From Pseudomonadota bacterium (lineage in GTDB: Bacteria; Pseudomonadota; Gammaproteobacteria; Xanthomonadales; SZUA-38), in contig JBCCCR010000018.1 of NCBI GenBank assembly GCA_039033415.1, positions 62,001 to 126,000 on the forward strand: a DNA stretch of 64,000 nt, written 5' to 3'. This document shows positions 43,396-51,629 of the stretch, piece after piece. The notes beneath the pieces were generated by a model, which did no database searches, was not told where the DNA came from, and saw only the letters and a program-made list of their open reading frames with translations. Both the position numbers and the translations under genes were made by a program. Numbering within the stretch: position 1 is the stretch's first letter; every line of letters begins with the position of its first letter.

Positions 43396-44175
43396 TCAGC
43401 CTGAGAAAGCGAGCAGCCGGCAGACTTCCTCGTGCAGCAGCCCGTTGGTGGCCAACACGGAGGTGGAATCGACGGTGATCGGGCCACCGCCCAGCTCAGT
43501 CATGGTGCCCCCAGCCGCTTCGACCACAACCTTGAGCGCCGCAATATCTAGAATGTTGACGTCCGACTCAACCACCACATCGATACGCCCTGCCGCCAGC
43601 AGGTGGTAGTGATAAAAATCGCCGTAGCCGCGAATTCGATCGGTTCGGCCGATCAAGGTGGCCAGCGCCGGCCACGCGTCGCTGGCGGCCAGGGACTTGA
43701 GGTTGCCGGTCGAAACGGTCGCCCGGCTGAGCTCATCGATGGTGCTGACCGCTAGCGGCTCCCCGTTCAGCCACGCCCCCTGACCGGCCACACCCCAGGC
43801 GCGCTCTTCAAACAACGGCGCGTTGGATACGCCGACCACCAGCTCGTCGGATTCTGCCAGGGCAATCTGAGTCGAGAGAAAAGGATAGCCGCGCACAAAG
43901 CTCTTGGTGCCGTCGATGGGATCGATCAGCCACAGGCTGTTGCTGCCCTGATTGCCCTGCCGGCCGGTCTCCTCACCAAAAAACCCATGGTCCGGGAAGG
44001 CGTCCGCAATGATCGAATAGATGGCCTTTTCGCAGGCCACATCCGCTTCAGTGACCGGGCTCAGGTCAGCCTTGTGCCGCACCGCAAGGCCTTTTCGGTA
44101 GCTGTCGCGGATGATCGCTTCGGCCGCGTCGGCGGCGCGGATCGCGCACGCGAGCCGGGGGTCTTCAACGTTCAT
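43396..44175 (-). CDS. hisN: Inositol monophosphatase family phosphatase (histidinol-phosphatase HisN-like)
   Basis: The 259-residue Mg-dependent phosphatase of the inositol-monophosphatase family shows LSPVTEADVACEKAIYSII, GEETGRQG, LWLIDPIDGTKSFVRGYP and ESDVNILDIAALKVVVEAAG. The ESDVNILDIAA form and RGYP match HisN-type histidinol-phosphate phosphatases better than SuhB. ATG 44175 has AAGGAA upstream. It lies 41 bases after gspN and may be co-transcribed with the gsp operon. Substrate choice between histidinol-P and inositol-P is by motif only. Confidence 0.78.
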   Translation of the reverse strand: MNVEDPRLACAIRAADAAEAIIRDSYRKGLAVRHKADLSPVTEADVACEKAIYSIIADAFPDHGFFGEETGRQGNQGSNSLWLIDPIDGTKSFVRGYPFLSTQIALAESDELVVGVSNAPLFEERAWGVAGQGAWLNGEPLAVSTIDELSRATVSTGNLKSLAASDAWPALATLIGRTDRIRGYGDFYHYHLLAAGRIDVVVESDVNILDIAALKVVVEAAGGTMTELGGGPITVDSTSVLATNGLLHEEVCRLLAFSG

Positions 44176-44216
44176 GAACTCATTTCCTTTGTCTTAGGCT
44201 GGAACCCCGTTGGGTC

Positions 44217-44996
44217 TCAGGTTCCCGAGGTAGGCTTCAGCGGCACCAGCGGGCCAAAAATTTCCAGCCGAACTTCACCCGACGGTTCGGTGCGGCCCAG
44301 ATAACTCAGCGCCCGCCGCAGCGCGACATCGCCGCTGCGCGCTGACACCAGCGCTCGAACCCGATAGGCGCGATTAGCGATAGAAACCTCACCGGCCAGC
44401 GCCAGGGGCCCGCCTTCGTCCGCCAGCGTGCCGCTGATGCGTCCATTGCTGTCGGTGGTCCAGGACAGCAGCAGATCACCGAGGGCGCTGCGCTGGTCGA
44501 CGCTGACCACCGCGTCGCGCCATCGCGCGGTGCCGTCCAGCGCCACCAGCCAGCCTTCGCTGTCGACCATCGCCCGATCGATCTTTAGATCAACCGTACC
44601 GGCCAACCGCAGCGCCGGCTGATTGATAATCTGCTGCAGCCATAGCGCCGGCAGCGTGATCTGGGCGCCGCTGATCAGCATCGTGCCGTCAAAATTTCGC
44701 TGCAGCACAAGCTGCCCGCGGAGCGGAGGTCCTTCAAGCTCGAGCTCCAGCCGCGGTCGAAATGCAAGCAGCGGCAGGATGGCGACACGCCACCGAACCG
44801 CTCCGGCCGGCCAGCGATCCCAGCTCGTCTGGACCGCCCGACCCTGCCAGAGCGATCCGCTTACGCCGCTTAGTGCCAGCGGCGGCAGCTGGCTGGACAG
44901 CAGCCGGGGGGCGAGCGACGCGGGGAGTTGAATCGCCAGCGCAAGCAGCAGCAGGGCGGCCACCCCGACTGCCCCCGCCAGCCAGCGACGCCTCAT
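44217..44996 (-). CDS. gspN: Type II secretion system protein N
   Basis: GspN is a bitopic inner-membrane protein of type II secretion, present in some lineages only. The 259 residues have an N-terminal anchor (LAGAVGVAALLLLALAIQL) and a periplasmic part with LSGVSGSLWQGRA and LRLAGTVDLKIDRAMVD, typical of T2SSN. It is the last gsp gene in the cluster and overlaps gspM by 4 bases. Confidence 0.85.
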   Translation of the reverse strand: MRRRWLAGAVGVAALLLLALAIQLPASLAPRLLSSQLPPLALSGVSGSLWQGRAVQTSWDRWPAGAVRWRVAILPLLAFRPRLELELEGPPLRGQLVLQRNFDGTMLISGAQITLPALWLQQIINQPALRLAGTVDLKIDRAMVDSEGWLVALDGTARWRDAVVSVDQRSALGDLLLSWTTDSNGRISGTLADEGGPLALAGEVSIANRAYRVRALVSARSGDVALRRALSYLGRTEPSGEVRLEIFGPLVPLKPTSGT

Positions 44997-45460
44997 TCGC
45001 CCAGCGGTTCGGCCAGCAGCAGGCGAACGTTGACCACGCCGGCAATGCCGGCCTGATCGATGCTGGCCTCGGCTACCGACACGCTATGCCGCTTCTGCAG
45101 CACGATCAGCCACCGCAGCATGGCGTCAAAGGGCGCGTTTTCGAGCCACACCCGCAGCTCTCCGCCGGCGCCCGGTTCGGCGCGACGCCAGGATTGACCC
45201 AGGCCTGCACCGCGGGCTGAACTCTCAGCGAGCGCCAGCAGCGACTGCCCACCGCGGCTCACAGGCTGCGCGGCGTCACCCAGCCGCTGAATCTCGGCCG
45301 CCGCCGCCCGCATCCACGGCAGGTCGTCACTGAGCTGCGTGACGCTGCTGCTCAACGTCTGGCGCTGCTGCGTGAGGGGCCGCCAGGCGGCCAGCCAGAT
45401 CACGAACACCGCCAGCATGATGCCCGCCAGCCAGACCAGCTTTTTCTCGCGGGCGTTCAT
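44993..45460 (-). CDS. gspM: Type II secretion system protein M
   Basis: GspM is an inner-membrane component that pairs with GspL and GspE/F. The 155 residues have a cytoplasmic start MNAREKKLVWLAGIMLAVFV, one membrane helix and a periplasmic ferredoxin-like domain (LRVWLENAPFDAMLRWLIVL then VSVAEASIDQAGIAGVVNVRL). Overlaps gspL by 4 bases. Confidence 0.85.
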   Translation of the reverse strand: MNAREKKLVWLAGIMLAVFVIWLAAWRPLTQQRQTLSSSVTQLSDDLPWMRAAAAEIQRLGDAAQPVSRGGQSLLALAESSARGAGLGQSWRRAEPGAGGELRVWLENAPFDAMLRWLIVLQKRHSVSVAEASIDQAGIAGVVNVRLLLAEPLGE

Positions 45461-46635
45461 TGTCGCTGGTCCCCGCCGATGCGCATCCGGACCCGCGTGC
45501 CGTCGACCACCGTCTCGCTAGACTCGATCACCACCGGCACCGGCGCCTGGCTGCTGATCTGCTGGCGCAGGTTTTCGACCTGGTCCAGCGACCCGGCCGT
45601 CAGATCCAGCACCATGCCGTCCGAACGAAAGTTGATGGAGGCGAGCTCTACGCGGTCACCCGCTACCAGCGCGGGTCCGACGATTTCGAGCAGATAAAGA
45701 AAGCCGTCCTCGGCGGCACCGCGCGCGCCCTGCAGCCGACCCAGGGCAGCACTCAGCTGGGAGCGATAGTCACTGCCGGGCGCTACCTGATCCAGCGCGG
45801 ACCCGGCAACCTCGCCAGCGACGCCCTGCAGGGCCTGAAGCTGCTCGGACAGCGCCCGTACCTCGAGGTAGCGGTTGGCGAGCAGCAACACGCCCGCTGC
45901 GGCTCCGGCGATCGCAGCCCAGCGCCACAGTCCGCCGATCCTCGCCGCTACATCGCCGCGTCCCTGCCACTGCCCCTGCAGCAGATTGAGTTCGGGTGCG
46001 GAGATGGCCGCCGCCTGATCGTTCGGCCAGCGGCCCAGCTCAAGCGGCTGACGCGTCAGGCCCGGCGCGCCGGACCAGCGGCCGCCGGGATCCGCCACCT
46101 GAACCTTTGCGAGATCGGGCTGCAGGGACAGCAGCACGTCGAGATCGCTTAAGTTCGCCTCAAACGCCTGCGCCGCGCCGACCCGAACGAGGGCGCGATC
46201 GTCTTCGAGCAGCACGTTGGCCTGGTCTTCGGCGGTCGGTGTTGGCAGCAGCAGCGGTTCGGGAAGCAGCACGTCGGGGCTCAGGCCGGCCTCCGCCAGC
46301 GCGTCCATCCAGCCGGTCATACGATCGCGGGCCACCGCGGCGGCGAGCCAGGTGCCGCTATCCAGCTTTGCCCCGAGCGCAAAATGGTAGTGATCAACGT
46401 CTTCGACCAGCTGCTCTTCCAGCGCAAACGGCAGCGCCTGACGCAGCCGCTGACGACTGCCTGCAGGCAGCACAACGCGCGCAATCGTGACGTCCCGCCC
46501 AGGGACCAGCACCAGCAGCGGCGCACGACCCTGCTCGGGCAGCGTGCTTAGCGGCCCCTGCCCGGCACCGTGCTGGGGATGCCACCAGCGCGGCGATTCA
46601 CCGGCCAGGGACAGGATGATTTGATCAGCCGCCAA
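45457..46635 (-). CDS. gspL: Type II secretion system protein L
   Basis: GspL connects the GspE ATPase to the periplasmic platform. The 392 residues have an actin-like cytoplasmic domain (VARVVLPAGSRQRLRQALPF region, ALEEQLVEDVDHYHFALGAK), one membrane helix (RWAAIAGAAAGVLLLANRYL, about residue 240) and a periplasmic ferredoxin-like end. The start is TTG 46635, with GAGG seven bases before it. Confidence 0.86.
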   Translation of the reverse strand: MAADQIILSLAGESPRWWHPQHGAGQGPLSTLPEQGRAPLLVLVPGRDVTIARVVLPAGSRQRLRQALPFALEEQLVEDVDHYHFALGAKLDSGTWLAAAVARDRMTGWMDALAEAGLSPDVLLPEPLLLPTPTAEDQANVLLEDDRALVRVGAAQAFEANLSDLDVLLSLQPDLAKVQVADPGGRWSGAPGLTRQPLELGRWPNDQAAAISAPELNLLQGQWQGRGDVAARIGGLWRWAAIAGAAAGVLLLANRYLEVRALSEQLQALQGVAGEVAGSALDQVAPGSDYRSQLSAALGRLQGARGAAEDGFLYLLEIVGPALVAGDRVELASINFRSDGMVLDLTAGSLDQVENLRQQISSQAPVPVVIESSETVVDGTRVRMRIGGDQRQ

Positions 46636-46685
46636 GAATCATCCTCGCGGCGGGCGCTTTGCTGGGTTGATGCATGGTGCTCAGT

Positions 46686-47663
46686 TTACCCCGACTGCTG
46701 CGCCGCCACCGCATACCCGCGGCTATAGCGTTCGGGCGCGCGCCAGCGAACCGTAAACCGATTGCCCAGCTGAACGATCAGGCTCTGAAAGCGCCGCGTT
46801 CGTCCGTCGATCTCGATGAGGCCGCGCGCCAGAAAGTGTTGGCTGTCCAGGCTCAGAAGTTGCTGCTGAAAATAGGTGATAAGGGTTTGCTGGAAGGGCC
46901 GTACCTCCGGGTGATTGAGGAACGCGTTGATCGACTCAAAATTGGCGCGGCCATTTTGAAACAGCGACTCTGCCACCGGCCGGGTGATCAGGGCATCGAT
47001 GGACATCAGCACCGGCACGGTGGCGGTATTGACGTTGATCGGCGTCACCTGAGAGGCCGCGGGCAAAACGCTGACGTGAGGCTCGAGCGCGTCGAACACC
47101 GGCGGGGTCACGCCGTCGATCAGGCGCAGCTCAGATAGATCCACAAAAGGGGCGTTGGCGGCGCGATACGGCGGCTGACGGCGGCCATAGCTGTCGTCTT
47201 CCGCGCCGTCCCGCTCGTTGGTACTGTCAGCGTCGATCCAGTCGACGCAGCGCCGCGCGATCGCCGGATCGAGCGCCAGCGCCGTCAGCAGCCGCTCGAA
47301 CTGCGCGATCCTCGCCGACTGGCGAACGCCGTCCAGCACCAGATTGTTGAGATTGAAGCGGCCGTCCAGGTCCGTCATGCGACCGGTCAGGCGCCCTTCG
47401 TCCAGCGTGATGACGGGCAGTTCGCTCGCCCAGGGCTCGACGTAAGAGTCGCGCCCGGCGGACTCTTGAGCGTCCAGGCGCAGCGCCTCGATGGCCCAAA
47501 GTTCGAGCCCCCGAGCGTATTGATAGCCTCGCTCCACGGCCAGCAGATTGCCCGTACGTCGGATGTCTAGCTGCATGCGCTGCGCCATGGAGACAGCGAT
47601 GATCGACGCCAGCGAAACAATCAGCAGCGCCGTCACCAGAGCAACACCACGCTGGCCGGTCAC
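46686..47663 (-). CDS. gspK: Type II secretion system minor pseudopilin K
   Basis: GspK is the largest minor pseudopilin and caps the pseudopilus tip with I and J. About 325 residues: a hydrophobic N-terminal helix (QRGVALVTALLIVSLASIIA) and a long periplasmic domain with FNLNNLV and PINVNTATVPVLMSI. GTG 47663 overlaps the gspJ stop (GTGA) and gives the short leader VTGQRG; the open frame upstream is not used. Confidence 0.88.
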   Translation of the reverse strand: MTGQRGVALVTALLIVSLASIIAVSMAQRMQLDIRRTGNLLAVERGYQYARGLELWAIEALRLDAQESAGRDSYVEPWASELPVITLDEGRLTGRMTDLDGRFNLNNLVLDGVRQSARIAQFERLLTALALDPAIARRCVDWIDADSTNERDGAEDDSYGRRQPPYRAANAPFVDLSELRLIDGVTPPVFDALEPHVSVLPAASQVTPINVNTATVPVLMSIDALITRPVAESLFQNGRANFESINAFLNHPEVRPFQQTLITYFQQQLLSLDSQHFLARGLIEIDGRTRRFQSLIVQLGNRFTVRWRAPERYSRGYAVAAQQSG

Positions 47664-48280
47664 CGCCGCACACCCGCGACGGTATCCAGGGCAAACACTC
47701 GGGTGATCGCGCCAAATTGTGGGTGCTCCAGCTCCACGCGCAGCGCGTCGGGCAGCGCCGGCGCGGGCCCGCCATTGGCCGGCGGCCAAACGTCGAGCCA
47801 GCGGCCGTTACGGTGATACGTGATCGACAGCCGCTCCAGCCCGTCCAGGAGCTCCCGTTCGTTAACCGGCGTGGCCGCCGAGCGATCGAGGCTCGCCCAC
47901 TGCAGCCGCGTCAGGGTGCCGCGCTGCCAGCGATACTCCACCCTTTGCAGGCTGGATCGTGGCGCTGCCGCCGGGTTGGCCCAGCCGGCTCGCGTCAGCG
48001 CGATGGCGCGACGCGTCCCGAGCAGTGAGGGCACCGGATCGCCGTATTGGTCTCGCACCGGGCGAGCCACCGGGTAACGGAAGTCCTGTTCGATCAGGCG
48101 GATCGCGCGCTGCAGGTCCGCCCGCTGCTGAGCACTTTCCTCAAGCGCCTCGCCGGCGCGCAGGGAGCCGCCTAACCCCCCGTAGGCCATCACCGACAGG
48201 GTGGCGAACACCGCCAGCGCGACCACCAGCTCCAGCAGCGTGAAGCCATCGGACGCTGGGCGAGGAGCAAAGGTCCTCAT
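47660..48280 (-). CDS. gspJ: Type II secretion system minor pseudopilin J
   Basis: The 206 residues have a prepilin leader cut at G-F in DGFTLLELVVALAVFA and a minor pseudopilin fold (ALEESAQQRADLQRAIRLIE then RVEYRWQRGTLTRLQW). GspJ sits in the tip complex with I and K. Overlaps both neighbours by 4 bases. Confidence 0.88.
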   Translation of the reverse strand: MRTFAPRPASDGFTLLELVVALAVFATLSVMAYGGLGGSLRAGEALEESAQQRADLQRAIRLIEQDFRYPVARPVRDQYGDPVPSLLGTRRAIALTRAGWANPAAAPRSSLQRVEYRWQRGTLTRLQWASLDRSAATPVNERELLDGLERLSITYHRNGRWLDVWPPANGGPAPALPDALRVELEHPQFGAITRVFALDTVAGVRR

Positions 48281-48690
48281 GGGCCCGCCACCGCGCCCAC
48301 GGCGCTCGGCGCGGGGCCCGCGACCGCCTGGGGCATGAAGCCAGACAGCGAGACCACCTGCTGCTGGCGCCGCGAGTCGGCAAACACGGCGACGTCCAGC
48401 CGCAGAATCGAGTCGACTTCGGTCTGCGCAACGTTCATCTCCCAGTACCAGCGCTGGCGCCCCATCGTGGTCTGGCCCTGACGTCGGCCGACGTTGAGAC
48501 CGGTCGGCTCAAGCCGGGCCAGCTCGATCGTATTGCTCGCTACCCAGCCGGCGAGCGTCAGCTCGTCCAGGGCCATCGCGGACTGAGCGTGCTGGACGCC
48601 CAGCCGGGAAATCGCTGCAAGGCCCACGGACACCACGACGAGCGCGACGAGCACTTCGAGCAGGGTAAAACCCCGCTGACTAGCCGGCAT
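48277..48690 (-). CDS. gspI: Type II secretion system minor pseudopilin I
   Basis: The 137-residue pseudopilin has the prepilin site QRGFTLLEVLVALVVVSVGL and the conserved motif ASNTIELARLEP then QRWYWEMNVAQTEVDSILRL. GspI nucleates the tip complex. It overlaps gspH by 11 bases. Confidence 0.87.
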   Translation of the reverse strand: MPASQRGFTLLEVLVALVVVSVGLAAISRLGVQHAQSAMALDELTLAGWVASNTIELARLEPTGLNVGRRQGQTTMGRQRWYWEMNVAQTEVDSILRLDVAVFADSRRQQQVVSLSGFMPQAVAGPAPSAVGAVAGP

Positions 48691-49165
48691 CGTCGGGGAC
48701 CAGTCTGCCGCGATCGTCGATGGTCACGAGCATCCGGACGGCGTCTGCCACAACGGCCGCGCTGAACTCACTGATTTCGCCCGCCGAATCACAGACCACC
48801 TCCGGCACGTCGGCCAGCTCCGAGCGCGCCTGCGGCAGCGATACCTCCAGCGTCAGCGGGGGCTTCAGCGCCTGGGGCTGGAACAGCTTGTCTTCCCGAG
48901 GCACCCAGGCTTCGCCGTCCCACCAGTAGAATTCGTAACCTTCTTCGACCAGCCGAACGCCGCCTTCACGCCCGAGAAGCACCGACTCCTCGCAGTGTTG
49001 ATTCACCAGGTGGATCAGCAGGCGACGGGCGTCCGCCGCTTTGGCGGCAGGCCCGGCCAGGGAGCTGGACAGCAGCATGACGCCGGCCAGGACGGCCATG
49101 ATGATCGCGACGACGAGAACCTCAAGGAGGGTAAAGCCGGCCTGCTTTCGTGGCCGAAAGATCAT
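48680..49165 (-). CDS. gspH: Type II secretion system minor pseudopilin H
   Basis: The 161-residue pseudopilin has the prepilin leader RPRKQAG and FTLLEVLVVAIIMAVLAGVM. The following part (KAADARRLLIHLVNQHCEES, LLGREGGVRLVEEGYEFYWW) is typical of GspH. It starts 2 bases after gspG. Confidence 0.87.
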   Translation of the reverse strand: MIFRPRKQAGFTLLEVLVVAIIMAVLAGVMLLSSSLAGPAAKAADARRLLIHLVNQHCEESVLLGREGGVRLVEEGYEFYWWDGEAWVPREDKLFQPQALKPPLTLEVSLPQARSELADVPEVVCDSAGEISEFSAAVVADAVRMLVTIDDRGRLVPDDAG

Positions 49166-49167
49166 GG

Positions 49168-49596
49168 TTACTGCTGCCAGTTGCCGATGTCGGCCGCCAG
49201 CCCCTCACCGCCCGGCTGGCCGTCCGCGCCCAGGCTGTAGATATCGACCTCGCTGCGGCTGCCCGGGTTGGCGTAACCGTAGTCGTTGCCCCAGGGGTCT
49301 TTGGGCAGCCGCTTGAGGTATCCCCCCTGCTTGTAGTTTCGGGGCTCAGGGTAGCCGCCGGGCGCACTGACCAGAGCCTGCAGGCCCTGCTGAGTGCTGG
49401 GATAAAATGTGTTGTTAAGCTTGTAAATCTCCAGCGCCTGCTCCAGGGTGCGGATATCGGTCAAAGCGGCCTGCCGGCGCGCATCGTCGGTGACCCCGCC
49501 CAGGTTCAGCACTACCACCGAACTCAGGATTCCGATGATCACCACCACAACCAGAATTTCAATCAGGGTGAAGCCCCGGTTTTTACGTTGTTGCAT
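49168..49596 (-). CDS. gspG: Type II secretion system major pseudopilin G
   Basis: GspG is the main subunit of the periplasmic pseudopilus that drives folded proteins through the outer-membrane secretin. The 142 residues have leader MQQRKNRG, then FTLIEILVVVVIIGILSSVV, and the conserved C-terminal domain NTFYPSTQQGLQALV, KDPWGNDYGY and DIYSLGADGQPGGEG (calcium-binding loop). ATG 49596 gives a normal leader length; ATG 49632 is possible. gspG is the first gene, and no C, D, E or F gene lies in the window. Confidence 0.93.
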   Translation of the reverse strand: MQQRKNRGFTLIEILVVVVIIGILSSVVVLNLGGVTDDARRQAALTDIRTLEQALEIYKLNNTFYPSTQQGLQALVSAPGGYPEPRNYKQGGYLKRLPKDPWGNDYGYANPGSRSEVDIYSLGADGQPGGEGLAADIGNWQQ

Positions 49597-49656
49597 AACA
49601 GCCCAGGTCGATCGTTTGGAGGCCTCAACCATACTTGAGAAGGACACCCCGCGACA

Positions 49657-50385
49657 ATGAGACGTCAGCGGCTTTTCCTGGCCGATGCCCCCGCCAACGG
49701 CGGCTGGACGCTGCCAGAAAAGCGGGCACACTACCTGCGCCGCGTGCTGCGCCTGAAGCCCGGCTACCAGGTGACGGTTTTTAACGGGCGAGGACAGCAG
49801 TGGCAGGCGGCGCTGGCCGACGCGACGGGCCAGCGCCTCGAGCTGCTGGAGGACCTCGGCCTGACCCCGGAGCAGGGGCTGGGGACGCTGCTGATTCAGT
49901 GCGTCGGCCGCGGGGAGCGGATGGATTATGCGCTGCAGAAAGCGACGGAGCTGGGGGTCCGTGAGGTCATGCCCGTCAGCTCCGAGCGGACCGAGGTGCG
50001 GCTGTCCGGTGATCGCGCCCAGCGACGCCTGGAACACTGGCAGGCGGTGGTGGTCCAGGCCTGCGAACAGTGCGGCCGCAGCTGGGTGCCGCAGGTCCAA
50101 GCCTTAAGCGCGCTGGACGAGGCGCTCTCCCAGATTGACGCTAGCTACGATGTTCGCCTGGCGCTGACGCCGGATGGGGACCCGCTGAGCCGTGGTCAGT
50201 CAACACCGAACGGTCTGGCGGTGCTGATTGGGCCGGAAGGTGGACTGAGCGACGCGGAGCTGAGAGCGGCGCAGCGTCAGGGGTTCGCCGCAACCGCCTT
50301 GGGCCCGCGCGTTCTGCGCACCGAAACCGCCGGCCCGGCGATGCTGGCAGCGGCCCAGGCGCTGTGGGGGGATTTTGCGGCCTAG
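49657..50385 (+). CDS. rsmE: 16S rRNA (uracil-1498-N3)-methyltransferase RsmE
   Basis: The SPOUT-class enzyme methylates U1498 of 16S rRNA. The 242 residues show an N-terminal PUA-like domain (RAHYLRRVLRLKPGYQVTVF) and the SPOUT knot with LLIQCVGRGERMDYALQKAT, LAVLIGPEGGLSDAE and GFAATALGPRVLRTETAGPA. AAGGA precedes the ATG. A CTCAA/TTGAG inverted repeat (49624-49639) lies in the 60-base spacer with gspG. Confidence 0.94.
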   Translation: MRRQRLFLADAPANGGWTLPEKRAHYLRRVLRLKPGYQVTVFNGRGQQWQAALADATGQRLELLEDLGLTPEQGLGTLLIQCVGRGERMDYALQKATELGVREVMPVSSERTEVRLSGDRAQRRLEHWQAVVVQACEQCGRSWVPQVQALSALDEALSQIDASYDVRLALTPDGDPLSRGQSTPNGLAVLIGPEGGLSDAELRAAQRQGFAATALGPRVLRTETAGPAMLAAAQALWGDFAA

Positions 50386-50405
50386 TGGCCTAGTGGGCTA
50401 GTGGG
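50381..50405. repeat. Three tandem CTAGTGG units at the edge of repeat copy D
   Basis: CTAGTGG occurs three times with 9- and 8-base spacing just before and into the 5' end of copy D (the element itself begins AGTGGGC at 50400). The first unit overlaps the rsmE stop codon. Confidence 0.7.
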
Positions 50406-50678
50406 CCGCTTGAAAAGAAAGGTAAGTTCAGCGAGCGTGTCGGGCGTCAGGCCAAGGCCCAAGGTCAAGGCGATGGGTCGGGGTCATAGCCGTAGCTATG
50501 GCCGCGGCGGATCAACGCCGGCATGGCGCCTGACACGCTCGCCCTGCGGGTCGCCACCTGGGCCCGCCTGGCGGCGTTGCGAGCCTTGCCAAGGGCTGCG
50601 GCCATTGGCGGCGGCTCGCGCCTTGCCAGCCAGGCCCAGCTGGCGACTGAAGTCACCTTTCTCTTCAAGCAGCCCACT
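50400..50678. repeat. Self-complementary three-way-junction element, copy D
   Basis: This 279-bp element begins AGTGGGCCGCTTGAAAAGAA and ends with a near-perfect reverse complement (AGTGGGCTGCTTGAAGAGAA read on the other strand), then a TTCAG box. The outer stem is about 28 bp with four mismatches, two of them G-T type. Arm 1 is closed by GCGAGCGTGTC with GACACGCTCGC. Arm 2 has GTCGCCACCTGGGCC with GGCCCAGCTGGCGAC. The tip of arm 2 keeps GGCGTTGCGAGCCTTGCC and GGCGGCTCGCGCC, shared with A and B, while the stems are unlike the other copies. It fills the gap between convergent rsmE and a thioesterase gene. Confidence 0.85.
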
Positions 50679-50682
50679 TGCG

Positions 50683-51141
50683 CTACTGCATGGAGTCCGG
50701 GAGCCGGACGGCCAGGACTTCTCCCCGCACACACTCGGTCTCGCCAACGTTCACGGTCACGTTGACCCGCACCTTTCGTTCACCGATCTCCAGCGGACGC
50801 GCCCGCAGCTCCAGCTCCGGCCCGAGCGGGGTTGGCTTCAGGTAGTTGACGGTTAAGGATCCGGTGACAAAACGCGGCATCTCCTGTCCATGGTCATCGC
50901 TTCCAAGAGACGCCGCGGCGGCCGTGCCAACCCCGTGGCAGTCAATCAGGGACGCGAGCAGGCCACCGTACACAAAACCGGGGACCGCCATGTGCTCGGG
51001 GCGAGGGGTGAAGCGTGCGACCCACTCGTCACCTTCAGGAATGCTGCGGACCTTGAGCCCGGATTTGTTGTTCCGGCCGCAGCCGTAGCAGTAGCTGACC
51101 GATTCCGGATAGCGGTCCTGAACCGCCTCGGGCGTGGTCAC
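50683..51141 (-). CDS. PaaI-type hotdog thioesterase
   Basis: The 152-residue hotdog-fold protein has the N-terminal CxxC-like start SYCYGCGRNNKSGLKV, seen in many PaaI/YigI-like thioesterases, and the catalytic-helix motif VPGFVYGGLLASLIDCHG. It is the last gene of the chp operon, with a GTGA overlap after chpC. The acyl-CoA substrate is unknown; linkage to twitching is only by position. Confidence 0.85.
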   Translation of the reverse strand: MTTPEAVQDRYPESVSYCYGCGRNNKSGLKVRSIPEGDEWVARFTPRPEHMAVPGFVYGGLLASLIDCHGVGTAAAASLGSDDHGQEMPRFVTGSLTVNYLKPTPLGPELELRARPLEIGERKVRVNVTVNVGETECVRGEVLAVRLPDSMQ

Positions 51142-51596
51142 AAAATTCCCGCCAACCGCTCTTCGATCCCGTCCAGATCCGGGACAAACGCTGCCTCGTC
51201 GTTCACGCTTACGACGTGGCTGACACCCTCCGGCAGGTCTTCCTGATTGCCCTCGAGCAGCAGATTTTCCTCCGTGATGGTGGTCAGCCGGGGAAAACCC
51301 TGCGCCAGCAGCGCCATGTACGGCATGTTGGCGCTGCCGCCCAGCGCCTTGAGAATGGCCACTTTGGCGCCGGACGTGTTTTCGTTGGCAGCCTGCCCGG
51401 CCATCAGCGAGAACGACACCAGCGGAATCCGCCAGCCGCGCCAGGTGATGGTGCCCAGCACCCACTCCGGCGCGTCAGCCACCGCCTGGGGATCACCGTA
51501 AGTAATGACTTCGGACACGGAGGCGTTGGGCAACAGGATTTTGGCGTCGGTAAGGGGAATCATGACCCCGCGAATATCTGCCGCTAGCTGGACCAT
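51138..51596 (-). CDS. chpC: CheW-like protein ChpC
   Basis: This 152-residue single CheW domain protein shows VMIPLTDAKILLPNASVSEV, the CheW-type TWRGWRIPLVSFS strand and LTTITEENLLLEG. In Pseudomonas aeruginosa ChpC is an accessory coupling protein of the Pil-Chp array. It follows chpB by 33 bases. Confidence 0.83.
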   Translation of the reverse strand: MVQLAADIRGVMIPLTDAKILLPNASVSEVITYGDPQAVADAPEWVLGTITWRGWRIPLVSFSLMAGQAANENTSGAKVAILKALGGSANMPYMALLAQGFPRLTTITEENLLLEGNQEDLPEGVSHVVSVNDEAAFVPDLDGIEERLAGIL

Positions 51597-51629
51597 GGCG
51601 TTATCCCTCGTTGATTGGTGCTGTTCATG

